Positions 35,997-47,824 of a DNA stretch of 64,000 nt are shown piece by piece. Origin of the DNA: Perognathus longimembris pacificus (lineage: Eukaryota > Chordata > Mammalia > Rodentia > Heteromyidae); NCBI RefSeq assembly GCF_023159225.1, contig NC_063171.1:2399501-2463500 (forward strand). Direction: 5' to 3'. The notes under the pieces are model-generated. The model did no database searches and had not been told where the DNA came from. It saw only the letters and a program-made list of their open reading frames with translations. The stretch's first letter is position 1. Every line of letters begins with the position of its first letter. A program made the position numbers and the translations under genes.

Positions 35997-38503
35997 ATGA
36001 AAGGAACAAACAATCATCGCACAATCCTAACTCTCAACATTAATGGACTTAATTCTCCAATCAAACGACATAGGCTCATAAGTTGGCTCAAAAATCAAAA
36101 CCCATCATCTTTCTGCTGCCTCCAAGAGACATATCTATCCAGCAAAAGCAAACATCTTCTAAAAGTGAAAGCCTGGAATAAAATCTATCAAGCAAATGGC
36201 CCCCATAAGCAGGCTGGAGTTGCAATCCTAGTATCAGATAAAATTGACTTCAAATGAAAAATGGTAAGAAGAGACAAAGAAGGTTATTACATTCTATTAA
36301 AGGGATCACAAAGGGCACAAAGAAATAAAGGGCACAGAGAAATTCTGTACAAATTCAGAAGTATCAAAATCATTCCCTTCATTCTCTCAGACCACAACGC
36401 AATAAAATTAGAGCTCAACTCAAACAGCCACCACAGAAAATCCTACAATTCATGGACACCAAAAATCACACTACTAAACCATCAGTGGGTCATTGAAGAA
36501 ATTAGAACAGAAATTCAAATGTTTGTAAAATTAAAGCAAGATGAGCAGACAAAGTACTGGTTCCTTTGGGACACAGCAAAGGCAGTACTCAGAGGAAAAT
36601 TTATTTCTCTGAGTGCCTACACCAACAAACTGGAGAAACAGCACCTCAACAACTTAAGGAAGCACCTTAATCTCCTCGAAAGAGAACAACAAGCCAAACC
36701 CCAAGTCAATAGATGGAAGCAAAAAATTAAAATCAAATCAGAATTAAATGAATGAGAGACACAAAAAAAAATCAAAAAATCAACAAAATGACGAATTGGT
36801 TCTTTGAAAAAATTAACAAGATAGACAGACACCTAGAAAACCTGACCAAAAAACGAAGGCAGCACAACCAAATAAACATGATCAAAGATGAAACAGGTAA
36901 CATCACCACACAAACAACCAAAATTTAGAACAAAATAAGTGACTATTTTGCAAACTTTTATGCCAATGAATTCGAGAACCTGGAAGAAATGGATGATTTC
37001 CTATTAAAAAATTGATATCCACAAAGTCAATCATGAAGATTTAAACCTTCTAAACAGAACAACATCCAGCATTGAAATAGAAACTCCAGTAAGTGATCTC
37101 CCATCCAAGAAAAGCCCTGGTCCAGACAGATTCACAGCAGAATTATACAAGGCCTTCAAAACAGAAATCACACCAATATTCCTCAAACTCTTCAATGAAA
37201 TTGAAAGAGAAAGTTTGCTAGCAAACATATTCTATAATGCCACGATAACCCTTATCCCAAAAGCAGGCTAGGACTCCTCAAGGAAAGAGAAGGATAGACC
37301 AATTTCCCTGATTAACATAGATGTAAAAATTCTCACAAAATACTGGCCAATCGACTTCAACAGGTCATAAAAAAAAATCATACACCATGAATAAACTGGA
37401 TTCATCCCAGGGATGCAAAATTGGTTCAATACACCAAAGTCAATTAATGTAATCCACCACATCAACCGGACCAAGGTAAAGAACCACATGGTTATACCTC
37501 TGGATGCAGGAAAGGCATTCGATAAAATCCAGCACCCACTTATGATAAAAGCCTTGGAAAAATTGGGATTCCAGGGAACACTACTGAATATAATAAAGGC
37601 AGTTAATGACAAACCAACAGCAAGCATAATCCTAACTGGTGAAAAGCTAAAACCATTCCCTTTAAAATCAGGAGTAACACAGGGATGTCCACTCTCTCCC
37701 CTTCTCTTCAACATAGTACTAGAATTCCTAGCCAGAGCAATTAGGCAAGAAGAAAACATAAAGGGGATCCAAATAGGAAAAGAAGAAGTTAAACTTCCTC
37801 ACTTTTCAGATGACATGATCCTATACCTGAAGAACCCCATAGACTCTTCTCCCAAGCTACTAGCACTGATCAAAAACTTTGGGAAAGTTGCAGGATATAA
37901 AATAAACCCTCAAAAATCAACAGTGTTACTGTATGCTAATGGCCCAAAGACCGAGGCTGAAATCAGGAAAGCAACTCCTTTTGCAATAGCCCCAATAAAC
38001 ATAAAATACCTAGGAATAACCTTAACCAAAGAAGTGAAATACCTCTAAGATGAGAACTTTAAAAACATGAAAAATGAAATTAAGGCAGAACTAAGGAAAT
38101 GGAAAAACCTCCTATGCTTCTAGATTGGGAGGATTACTATAGTCAAAATGGCAATGTTGCCAAAGGCTATCTACAAATTCAATGCAATAAACATTAATAT
38201 CCAAACAACATTTTTTAATGAAACAGAAGAAGCAATCCAGAAATTCATATGGACCAGACCAGAATTGTAGAAACAATCCTAAGCAGAAAGAAAAGTGTTG
38301 GAGGAATTACAATACAAAACTTCAAGCTGTATTATAAAGCTATAGTAATAAAAACAGCTTGGTATTGGCATAGGAACAGGCCTGAAGACCAATGGAACAG
38401 AATTGAAGACCCAGAAATTAACACAAAGAACTGTGCCTACTTAATCTTTGATAAAGGAGCTAAAAAAATAGGATGGAAGAAAGATAGCCTCTTTAACAAA
38501 TGT
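35997..38503 (+). pseudogene. L1 ORF2, endonuclease-deleted and 3'-truncated
   Basis: Starts 58 bp after ORF1 with ATG at 35,997 (MKGTNNHRTILTLNINGLNS), giving the endonuclease N-terminus and the catalytic QET glutamate. The middle of the endonuclease is missing: LLKGSQRAQRNKG at about 36,300 joins directly to the [10 protein letters not shown] and FILSDHNAIKLEL segment. The RT piece 37,413-38,048 has [22 protein letters not shown] and a catalytic box reading FSDD (37,803-37,814) in place of FADD. Both aspartates are kept there. A frame change follows before 38,249. The ORF is cut at 38,503, well before its normal end. Confidence 0.9.
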
Positions 38504-40812
38504 TTATTTCTTTATACAATACTAATACCTTAGATTTGTAGGTAATAAACACAATTTTGTCAGTTATGAAATTACAAGCTTAGGTTTCTATACAGATTTT
38601 TATAATTACTGTGACTTTAAAGTAGAATGTTTATTCTAAAGTTTTGTTCTTTATGCATAATCCTAACCATAGTTTCTTTAATTTGATCAAAGCAAGGTCA
38701 TTCTAAATTTTCTTATGTAAATGATAGTTGTGCATATGTGTATATATACTCATATTTAACATAAAAACTAGATGATATCAGTAGCAATAACAATTAATTT
38801 GAGATAAAGTTAAAATTTACACCAATACTATATTACTTTTAATCCAGCATTTTCTCTAAAAGTATGTTTATTTTAATCTGCATCCATTCCAATTTGTTTA
38901 ATTTCACTAAGCAAGTTAGGTGTTTTAGTAACTAGAACTGTTCTATATCAGAAACGTTGCTTTAAATGTTTACAATTTTGTCCAACATGTAAAACTGAGT
39001 TTAGCAGCATTGTCTATATAGACCATCAGTGCATTTCAATGAAAGTACTGCTTGTGTTTTATATTCTGAGAACATAGTGAATTAATGTAGACATAGGGAT
39101 CTGTCCAGCAACCTTCAATAAAAAAAGAATTTAATCTCCTTTGCAATTTCCTCTAAGATAAATTAAAAATGATAATTCCACAAATTGCAAACACTGAGTG
39201 GCTTATACAACCATAAGACACTTGATATATACTGCAGCTCCAAAATCTGTTTTCCTTAGAAAAGCACTATGACATATGAATATCGACTATAAAAATAAAT
39301 TTCAACCTCTAAACTAAAAACAAAGCTAAAAAAAATAATTTTAGCAATTAGTAAAGGAGCATTATCTATTAGTGCTAGAAAAATATCCCACTTAGTAAAA
39401 TTAATTCCCAGTTTAAATGAAATATGAAAGAGTTGGTAAAGTTTTAGAAGAAGTATATACTTGTGTACAAAGCTGGTCAATTTAAACTGGAAATATCTTT
39501 AACACAATACAATTTGACAGTTTAAAGAAAAATCGTAATATGATGTACTCATTTTAGTTTAGAAGTTCAACTTATCAAAATTAAATAATGGCAAACACAC
39601 ATAAAAAGAAATAATCAGAGTGAGTCCAACAATGGCATATTGACATTGCAGTGCAGCATTAGTGACATCAACATAATATTGTAGGGGAATTATGCCACTG
39701 AAAACACTTTTGATATATAGTTAAATGAAAAAGAAAATAAGAAGAACAAAAATGATTGAATTTGCATTTATAACATGATTTCACTTTGGAGGCAATATAA
39801 TTTTAAAGCTAAAATCTAACCGCAAATTTAGTTTAGATTATTCTATAGACTTGTTTAAGATGTAAAACCCTCAAATCACAGTTTCTCAATGCTCACATTT
39901 TGAAGGTATCTGTGGTTGGATTAAACATAAAGATAAACATGGTAGACTTAAAAAGTTAGTAAGTGATCACACTCAGTTTTGACCAAGAGAATATACTCAG
40001 TGTAGAATAAAATTATGCAATTAAATAGCAACAACATATTACTGCTTCATTTATTTGAAATAGAGAAGTAGAAGGCCTTCTGAACCATTGGGGACAAGTC
40101 AGACCATATGATTGTGGTCTATCTGTCTGTGTTCAGAAGAACTTAAGGCTGTGTGGATGTAACTAGAAAGACAATAACTGTTTCTGCTGAACTCAACTTT
40201 AGCTAAGTGATTTCTTTATTTAAAAAAAGGAAACACTATCGTTATTCAATTGGAGAAGATTGGAATTAATTACTAGTCCTTCCTGAATATAAATTCTGAC
40301 TTTACTATTGGGTTACCTTATACCCTTATACTAATCACTTACTTTCTAAAGTTTATTGTCCTAATTGGAAAGTATGAATGATTATAGTTATAAATATACT
40401 TCATGGAACAGGGTTGTCACACATTGAGTGGTTACATAAATTTCAAAGAGATGAAACATGTCACTGAATCCTCTTAGGGTCTCCACCCTCATTTTGGGTG
40501 ATGCCAGTTGCCAGAACTTGACTCTCCATAAGACAGGAATGCTGAGAATGAGTGAGGTTAACAGTGATTACTGACATTATCCTGAAGAGCTGTGCTCTTC
40601 AGTCTCTAGAAATCATATGCCTGTTTTGGGGCCTATAAAATTGATTGCTATGTACTGGACACAAAGGAATTTTTAATGCAACTCTGAGTAGGTAATTTCT
40701 TAATGAGAAAAGTCAACATTAGCGAATATCCTTGAACACAGAATTATCAAACCTAATTTGTTTTAAACAATCAATCTGGACACATTAAAAGGCATACAAT
40801 ATGAGAATCTAA
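38504..40812. other. Unique AT-rich DNA, no gene seen
   Basis: About 2.3 kb with no recognisable repeat, RNA gene or convincing ORF. It appears to be ancestral intergenic or intronic sequence. Confidence 0.55.
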
Positions 40813-41062
40813 TGATCATTGGTGGCTCATGCCTATAATTCTAGCTACTCAGGAGACTGAGATCTGAGGATCATAGTTCAAAGCCAACCCAGGCAACAAA
40901 GTCCCTGAGACTTTTCTCTCCAATTAACTACCCATTTTCCCCCCACCCAAAAAAAACCAAAAGGCATTAAGTGGAGTCACAACTCAAATGGTAGTTAGCA
41001 TGCTATCCTCATCACAAAACTTCAGAGACAGAGCCCTAGTTCAAACCCCAGGATCATCATCT
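40813..41062 (+). repeat. B1-ID chimeric SINE, sense
   Basis: B1-like left half (GGTGGCTCATGCCTATAATT, then GACTGAGATCTGAGGATCAT), the CTCTCCAATTAACTACCC linker with a C/A-rich insertion (40,939-40,966), and an ID-like right half (TCACAACTCAAATGGTAGTT) ending GTTCAAACCCCAGG. Confidence 0.78.
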
Positions 41063-43969
41063 TGAAGTAGAGAGAGATCACCACAAGGAGACAAAGGGAA
41101 AATAAAAGCTAGACTCCTGGAATCCAATAAAAGCCTCCATCCTGGTATTCTCATAGCCTTGCTAGCACACGAGGCTGCAAGGCCCCTTTTCTAGTTTTAC
41201 CTGTTTTAATTAACTTAAAATAATCCCTCATTCTAGAGGCTGTACATCTGAGAGAACTTTTTCTCCAATTTGGCTTGTCCACAACCTTGGAGACCCCTGA
41301 CATGGCAGGGGCCTTGTTTGTATCTGTTAAATGCCCCATTCAAAAAGTTCTGATTATAGTAAAAATAAAGAACAATAAAAAAGAAAAGAAGGAAATTACA
41401 AACATTCAGAGACTTCAAAGTGTTAATGTGGTTCTTTTTCTGCTTCCTCACAGTCTCTAATTTTATACAAACATGGAGAAGAGTGCATTGGGTTACAAAG
41501 GTGTTGATAGGCAGCAACTCTTCTCTCTTGGCTTCTAGCAACAGTGTATTTCTTTACTGCATATCCCAGAGACACAGCTGCACATGTGGTGTGGTGAGAC
41601 ACTACTTTGAGAAGAGTAAGGAAAATCCCTAATATTCTAATACTTCTGTGAGAAGTATTTCCCACTTGTCCCCAGGGACTTCTATTATTCCTGGAGGCAA
41701 CATCAGGGAAAACTTCTCCTAGTGCTTCACTTAGCTCTAATAAATAGGTTTCTCTTTCCATGTGACAGGCTCCAGAGCTGCAGAGGAATACTGAGCTCCT
41801 TCCTGGCTCTGTGAGTGTCTACAAGGGTAGATGATCAGAGTAGGACAAAAGGCAAAGTTTTATAAAACCTAGGAATGGAAAGACAGTATTGCATTAATTA
41901 ATATAGAGAAAGAATATCTCCACATATCAAGTAGAACGCACATGACTGTCTAGCCACTGGAAAGGAACTTGTATAAAAGTGAAGCTCATGAAGGTTGCAA
42001 TGGGCTGTGCAGCTTTGCACCAGTTCCTATTCATGATATCATGGCCCTCCACATGTGTTTCACCTAAGTCAATGGTACCAATGTGCCTGGCACAACAGTT
42101 GATGGAAAATTTTTTAAGAGACACAAGGTCAAGTGGTCTGTTGAGGAGGTAGACAGAGAATCCCTTTGAAGAAAAGGAGAAGAACCAGCCTACCACTAGA
42201 GCACCTGATAGACTGACTCTTCATATACAGAAAAGAAGCTCATCCTACCTCTTCTACTCTCCAGCATGCACTGGCTCCCAGATCTAGTGCAGGGAAGGCA
42301 GTATTTGTCTCTTATAGAGAAGGAAGACTAACAAGGTTTGCAAAGCAAAGGAAGATGAACGTTTGATCTTTACTACAGATTTAATAATATTGCATATTCA
42401 TCTTAATGGATTGTCTCCACTTTAATTTCAGAGGCTGAGTAATCCACGAAGTAAAAAGTCAGAACTAGAAACTATGAGTAATTAGCTCAGTTTTCAGCTC
42501 TATTTTTCCTTGTAGAAAACTAAGAGGGCCTCTGCAGGCAAGAAATCTCACTAACTGAAAAAAAATTGGTGGGGAGATGAGAACTTATTTCACAAGAAAA
42601 TTTCTCAAATTCTCTGTTGCTGCTCTCAGGGTCCAAATGTAGGGAGTGGACCAACTACAGAGGCTGTTATTCCTGCTGTTAGGAATTGTGTTCCCGAAGG
42701 AGCCATAGATCACAAGAGATGTGGCTTCATCTAATTTTCCTTCCCCAAATACTACACCTCACATTGACTATTGAGGCAAATGAAGTGTATGGCTGAGTTG
42801 GCACCTTTGTTGGTGAAGAGTGAGTGTTTTGTTTCCAGAGGGCACTGTTGATACCAAGGTTTCACAGGAACGAATCTTTGTCTAAAGAGCCCAGAGTTAA
42901 GGAAGTCATTCCATGGAAGGAATTAGGGTGGAGATGATGTTTTAGTTCAGGTCACAGGTTAGTTGTCTGACATTTCAAACATGGGTTCAGGTAGTTAATG
43001 GGCTTCAGCATGTGGCTCTTTGAGCATCTTCTGGAACAGAATTTTCCCTTACTTCTACTGGAAACCCTAGTAAAGGGTATTTTCAGGCTTAATTATAGAG
43101 GGTTGGGCCAGATTCCTGAGTGGAAAGCAGTATGAGCTTGAAATGACAATAATATTGCACATACATGTTACTGATTTTCTCCACTTGAATTTTAGAGGCT
43201 AACCAACCCACTAAGCAAAAAAATAAGACTAAAAATGACAGGGGAGGTGACTTCCAAGTGAGTAGTCTATCCTTCCCATAACCCACCCCCACCCCCAACA
43301 AAAGGGAATTGGTGGGGGTGTATGTGTGTGTGTTATTGCTCTCTGGAAGAAGTCCTGATCTGGGATTTACCTTTGGGGTAGGATCATTTTACAAGTTATG
43401 AATTACTATGCCTACCTTATGTAGAAAGAAGTATCCCAAGGATGGAAAGGACAATTTGCCATCTTATCTTCCAGAGAGTTCTAGGGTCTGGCCTCTAGAT
43501 TTGTTAAAGAATTCTATACTTCTTGACCCTACACATAAGTCAGTAATACTTTTTTATGTATCTCTATCTGGATTCTCACATGGGAAAATAATGTAGCTGG
43601 GTCTTTAGGGGGAAAAGGTGGAGTCTGGAATGGGAGGAGAGTCATTGTGTTGGGAGAAAAAGACTTGGCCAGGAGTAGTCCTGAGGAAAGATTGTGCACC
43701 ATCCAACCCAGGGGACAGAAGGACTTGCTCTGTTAGCCTATGTATTTGTTTTATTGAGGGATACCATAGACTTGACCTCTACAGTAAAAACTACAAGCAA
43801 CTGCCTTGACAGAGAGGTCATGGACCACTTGCCTTTAGTTGAGTCTTATTGCTTCATGCAATGAGAATCTATTATAACCTTGATGATCCAATGACCGAAG
43901 GAAAGTCTTGGAATTATTCCTAATATTATCTACATTGCTAAACAGAGAAGATAGTCATTCTTTCTAATA
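41063..43969. other. Mostly unique DNA with a diverged internal direct repeat; no gene supported
   Basis: The longest ORFs are minus strand 41,423-41,761 (112 codons) and 41,233-41,541 (102 codons). They overlap each other in different frames and show no domain I recognise. The 89-codon minus-strand ORF 41,927-42,196 also has no recognisable similarity. A diverged 90-bp direct repeat lies at 42,387-42,480 and 43,150-43,240. A C-rich tract (43,281-43,300) and a short GT run (43,317-43,332) are present. It could contain an old LTR or ERV fragment, but I cannot support that. Confidence 0.45.
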
Positions 43970-44192
43970 GTTCATATTTAGGAGCTGGGAATATGGCCTA
44001 ATGGTAGAGTGCTTGCCCTATATACATGAAGCCCTAGGTTTGATTCCTCAGCACCACATATATAGGAAAAGCCAGAAGGGGCTGTGGCTCAAGTGATAGA
44101 GTGCTAGCCTTGAGCAAAAAGAAGCCAGGGCAGCACTTAGGCCCTGAATTCAAACACCAGGACTGGCAAAAAAAAAAAAAGTTCATATTTAG
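43970..44192 (+). repeat. Dimeric ID-like (Geo-type) SINE, sense, with perfect TSD
   Basis: The body is 43,982-44,180. Its first monomer starts GAGCTGGGAATATGGCCTAA, its second monomer holds GGCTGTGGCTCAAGTGATAG, and it ends with GGACTGGC and a poly(A) tail. A perfect 12-bp TSD, GTTCATATTTAG, flanks it at 43,970-43,981 and 44,181-44,192. The clean TSD and tail indicate a relatively young insertion. The tRNA-like parts would supply the RNA polymerase III promoter. Confidence 0.93.
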
Positions 44193-44222
44193 TGTAATGC
44201 TGTAATATTAAGGCAGAGCATA

Positions 44223-44706
44223 TGTTGTAGGGAGCAGAGCTGATGCCATTTTGATTAGGTAAACATGGTAGGAAATGTTGAGGGGAGTAGATAGGGTCAG
44301 CCTGACCCCCAAATTCTGCTACTGTAAATGGCTTGCTTAACTTGTTTGTTGCTTGCTCTATCCCCTGCATCAACCTGCTACATCTGTGCCATGCTTGCTT
44401 GTTAATGTTACTTTCGCTACCCGCTGCGTCATGCCGCTACATCTGTGCTATGCTTTTACCTTTATAAATCCCAATTTGAGGACTACTCAGGGGCATGGTG
44501 GAAGCTCCTGAGTCTGCACTGTGTCCCTGGCCAGTCAGCCAGCTTTTCAAGGATGTAGTTTCAGCTCCTGAGTCTGTGCTACATCCCCGGCTGGGCAATT
44601 TTGCTTTTTGCTTCCCCAATAAACCCATCTTTTTGTTTGAGACTCTCTCTGAGTGGTGGACTCTTGGGGGGACATGGAACCTCCCCCTACCCTGGGCACC
44701 ATGACA
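44223..44706 (+). mobile_element. Solo LTR of an endogenous retrovirus, plus strand
   Basis: A 484-bp LTR starting TGTTGTAGGG and ending CACCATGACA, flanked by the 4-bp TSD CATA (44,219-44,222 and 44,707-44,710). It contains a TATA-like TATAAAT (about 44,463) and AATAAA (44,618-44,623) in the expected order. Two internal duplications are visible: a CTACATCTGTGC-type block near 44,378 and 44,431, and a GCTCCTGAGTCTG block near 44,505 and 44,562. The 4-bp TSD suggests a class I (gammaretrovirus-like) origin. No viral coding sequence is present, so it was probably produced by LTR-LTR recombination. Confidence 0.88.
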
Positions 44707-44710
44707 CATA

Positions 44711-46251
44711 GAACTATATTTAAGGGAACTTTTAGTGTTAGACTGATACTTTTTGCACTTAGGTATTTTGTGTAAGTTAAAATTTTTCTTAATTTTTAAG
44801 TTTATTATTGTTAAGTAACTGAACAAAGGCATTTTAATTCAGCACGTCCTTTTCATTTGTGCTCTTACCAGCTGTATGACTCCTACCTATGCCCTAGTTA
44901 CACCTTTTATATTCATGATTCCATTAAACTAAGCAACTCATTAAGATAGGTATTGTTTACCCCTACCTCAGAAAAGAAGCTGAGCACATAGGAGCTACTA
45001 TATCTCTAATGGCTAGCACAGAAATGCAAGAGGAAAAGCCCTTGGGGAAAGAATTGGGACAAAAATGATGATAGGTCTCAACACCAGATGCAGCTCTGTA
45101 TTGGAAAGTCTGACATCTGCCCGCTACATTCAACCTAGGCATCCAAATACTAACCATTGAGAATCTTCCAACCTCTCATCTTGGCTCTTCCTTCTCCATG
45201 GTAGGCATAATGGTTCATTGATTCCATAAACAACATCCCAATTATCCTTATCCTAGACTATTTTTTTTTAATCTTTTCTGCCTATGGAAATTCCAACTGT
45301 CTGCCTCTTCCAGACCTGGTTCTAGCAAACAGTTGAGAGGTATTAGATAGAATTATACATGAAATACAAAATATTTTACCACTATAATTTTATGGTCTAT
45401 AACTGACAGCCACCTCCAACACTTGCTGTACTGTATCATTCAACCACTCATTTGCTGTAAACTTAGGAAATGCTTCTTACATGAGTTTGGGGTAAATGAG
45501 CTATATAAATGAGGAAAATAAATACATTTCTCTTCCTTTGGTCTTTGTTGTTGTGTACTTAACCAAAACATAACTATTTCACATGCTTCCTACTTTAACA
45601 GGTCTCCTATCAAGATAACTGGACCCTACTCACAGAGAAACCAGGATTTATCAGGATGCAACTTTCCTTCAGTATCTCTAAGGAACATTTCTATCATACT
45701 CCTCTTTCCTCTTTTCTTCTTGTTACACTGGAAGATACAATCCTCACTTGACCTTCCCAGTCTAGAGAAGGTAATGTTACTTCTCCCACACCAAGTTTTC
45801 CTCTGTATGGTGATTTGATTTATATCCATCTTCTCTAGGGACAAGGATTCTGTCAGGATTATTCATAGCTCTCATGACCAACTAATGTTTAACATCTAAT
45901 TTCTGCTTGACACTCATTTGAAACACAGAAGTAAAGGTTTGTCTCAAATTTTTCTCCTTAGAACATAGTAGTTTTCTCATTAAAAAAAAACGAGTTTTGT
46001 ATAATAAATCCTAAATGCAGTTGTTTAGAATAACACTTGATTTTTGTCACTAATGGCAAAGAGAGAGGAGCCATGAAAAACTATGAAAATGTCATCTAAT
46101 ATACTACTCATATAAAATAGAAAAAGAAGTCATATACTAATTAAACAAAAATATCATACTGAAAGAAATAGATTGGAATACTGGCAAGACATGTTAAAGG
46201 ATTATGGGATGTCATATGATATCACTATTTTAATTTTGGCAATCATACTGT
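44711..46251. other. Unique DNA, no gene seen
   Basis: Several ORFs of 60-72 codons without recognisable features. No RNA gene or repeat identified. Confidence 0.5.
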
Positions 46252-47299
46252 CAAATTTGTCATTTTACTTTTTTAACGGTTTCACGTGGTATGTTGAAAA
46301 TAATTACAACAATAATATAATAACTGTTTCCATAACATGGAGTTCATTTCACTTAGGATCAACTTATGTGTTTATAAGGGCATAGCTATTGGGCTCTTGT
46401 GATGTTCTGCTGTGACTAGCCTAAAGCTGTGCTAATTATTCCCTATGAGGGCAACCAGAGTCCATGTTTCTTTGGGTCTGGCTCCTTCGATTAGTATAAT
46501 TTTTTCTCAGTCCTTCCATTTCCTTACGAATAGGGCAATGTCATTCTTTATGAGACAGGCATAGAATTCCATTGTGTACCATATTTTCCTGATCCATTCA
46601 TCTACAGAGGGGAATCTGGATTGGATTCATATTTTGGAAATGGCAAATTGTGCTATGATGAACATTGTTGTGCTGGTGGCTTCAGTGTGGTCTTGCTTGT
46701 AATCTTTTGGATAGATGCCCCAAAGTGGGGCAGCTGGGTTCTTGGGGCAGTCTATGTTTAACCTTTTAGGGAACTTCCATACCACTTTCCAGAGTGGGTG
46801 AGCAAGTTTACATTCCCACCAACAATGTAGTAGGGTTCCCTTTTGGTCACATTCCCTCCAGCATTTGTTATTGTTAGTCTTCCTGACATGGACATTCTTA
46901 CTGGGGTGAGGTGGAATCTCACTGTAGTTTTGATTTACATTACTTTTATGGCCAGTGATGTAGAGCACTTTTTCTTGTGTCTTTGGCCATTCTCATTTCC
47001 TTTTCAGAGAAGTCTCTTTTTAGGCCTTTACCCATTTGTTGAGGGAGCTGATGGTTCTTTGAGGGTTTATTTTGGAGGAATTTAATTTTTTTATTTCTGT
47101 ATATATTTTAGATATGAGGCCTTTGTCCACTGTATAGCTGGTAAAGATCGCCCAATCTGTGGGCTTTCTAATTATCTTGCACACTATGTCCTTTGCCATG
47201 CAGAAGCTCTGCAGTTTGATGAAGTCCCATTTGTCCAACCTTTCTTTGATTTGTTGTGTTTCTGGGCCTTTATTAAGAAAATTTCATCCTGTGCTCAGG

Positions 47300-47320
47300 T
47301 GGCGACTCGAACGTGGGGGC
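47300..47320 (+). other. Candidate retroviral primer-binding site
   Basis: The element's first bases, TGGCGACTCG then AACGTGGGGG, share the TGGCG start and the AACGTGGGG core with the primer-binding sites that pair with lysine tRNA in betaretrovirus-like elements, with a few extra bases between. An arginine-type site is an alternative. The tRNA assignment is from memory and needs a tRNA comparison. Confidence 0.5.
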
Positions 47321-47690
47321 ACAGAGCCCACGGGAATAAGTCCACGGCTACTGGTAAGCCCTCAGGAATTGGAGTGGGATCTCCAGGACATGTGGTTCCC
47401 CCACCGGGCAATCAAGGCCATGGGGCAGAATTGATCCATGTCCCAAAAGGCTGGATCAGATCATTGGCACTCAGACCAAGAGCCGAGGGATTTCTGCAGC
47501 CCGTGGAGATGGGCGCGCAGCTTCGTGTGTTTCCGGGCGCCAGGCGGGGCAGCAGCAGCAATCTAGTCCAGGCACCCCCAGCCCGGGACTTTTGAAGTTC
47601 CGACTTGGGAATGGCCGCGCACACTGCCCGCTGGCCTCCGGGGACGCAGGACCCAAAGTGGTGGTGGGGGCCACAGGGGGTCATGGCCCT

Positions 47691-47749
47691 GGCAATGTTT
47701 GGAACTTGGCCATCGCAGGTGGCACAAGCGGCAATGTTTGGGACTTGGC
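47691..47749 (+). repeat. Tandem GGCAATGTTTGGRACTTGGC repeat in the ERV leader
   Basis: Two 20-bp copies, 47,691-47,710 and 47,730-47,749 (period 39 bp), differing at one base. Confidence 0.85.
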
Positions 47750-47774
47750 AAGCTTGGGCAGCACGGAGCCTAGC

Positions 47775-47824
47775 GCCCGCAGCGACGTGTATAGAGCGCG
47801 CCCGCAGCGGCGTGCATAGAGCAA
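47775..47824 (+). repeat. 25-bp tandem repeat, CpG-rich, in the ERV leader
   Basis: Two adjacent 25-bp units (47,775-47,799 and 47,800-47,824) sharing GCCCGCAGCG and ATAGAGC. They are part of the most CpG-dense stretch of the window. Confidence 0.85.

Larger units (their letters stand above)
32909..38503 (+). mobile_element. L1 block 5 of mosaic: L1 with intact 5' end, cut off within ORF2, plus strand
   Basis: Begins at the L1 5' terminus (GACTTCCGGGAAGATGGTGG), with a 5' UTR of 1.9 kb including a T-rich stretch at 34,070-34,270. ORF1 (34,835-35,938) and ORF2 (from 35,997) follow. It stops abruptly at CCTCTTTAACAAATG in ORF2, where unique DNA starts. The end of ORF2, the 3' UTR and the poly(A) tail are missing. 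A 3'-truncated, 5'-complete L1 cannot arise by normal target-primed insertion alone. It therefore suggests inversion, deletion or recombination at this locus. Confidence 0.85.

Noticed and set aside
41423..41761. 112-codon minus-strand ORF near a possible processed pseudogene
   Set aside because: I could not match it to any protein family, and it overlaps another ORF in a different frame without evidence favouring either.
43982..44180. Functional tRNA gene
   Set aside because: The tRNA-like segments are SINE monomers with a poly(A) tail and TSD, and do not fold as an intact mature tRNA with an anticodon arm that I can support.
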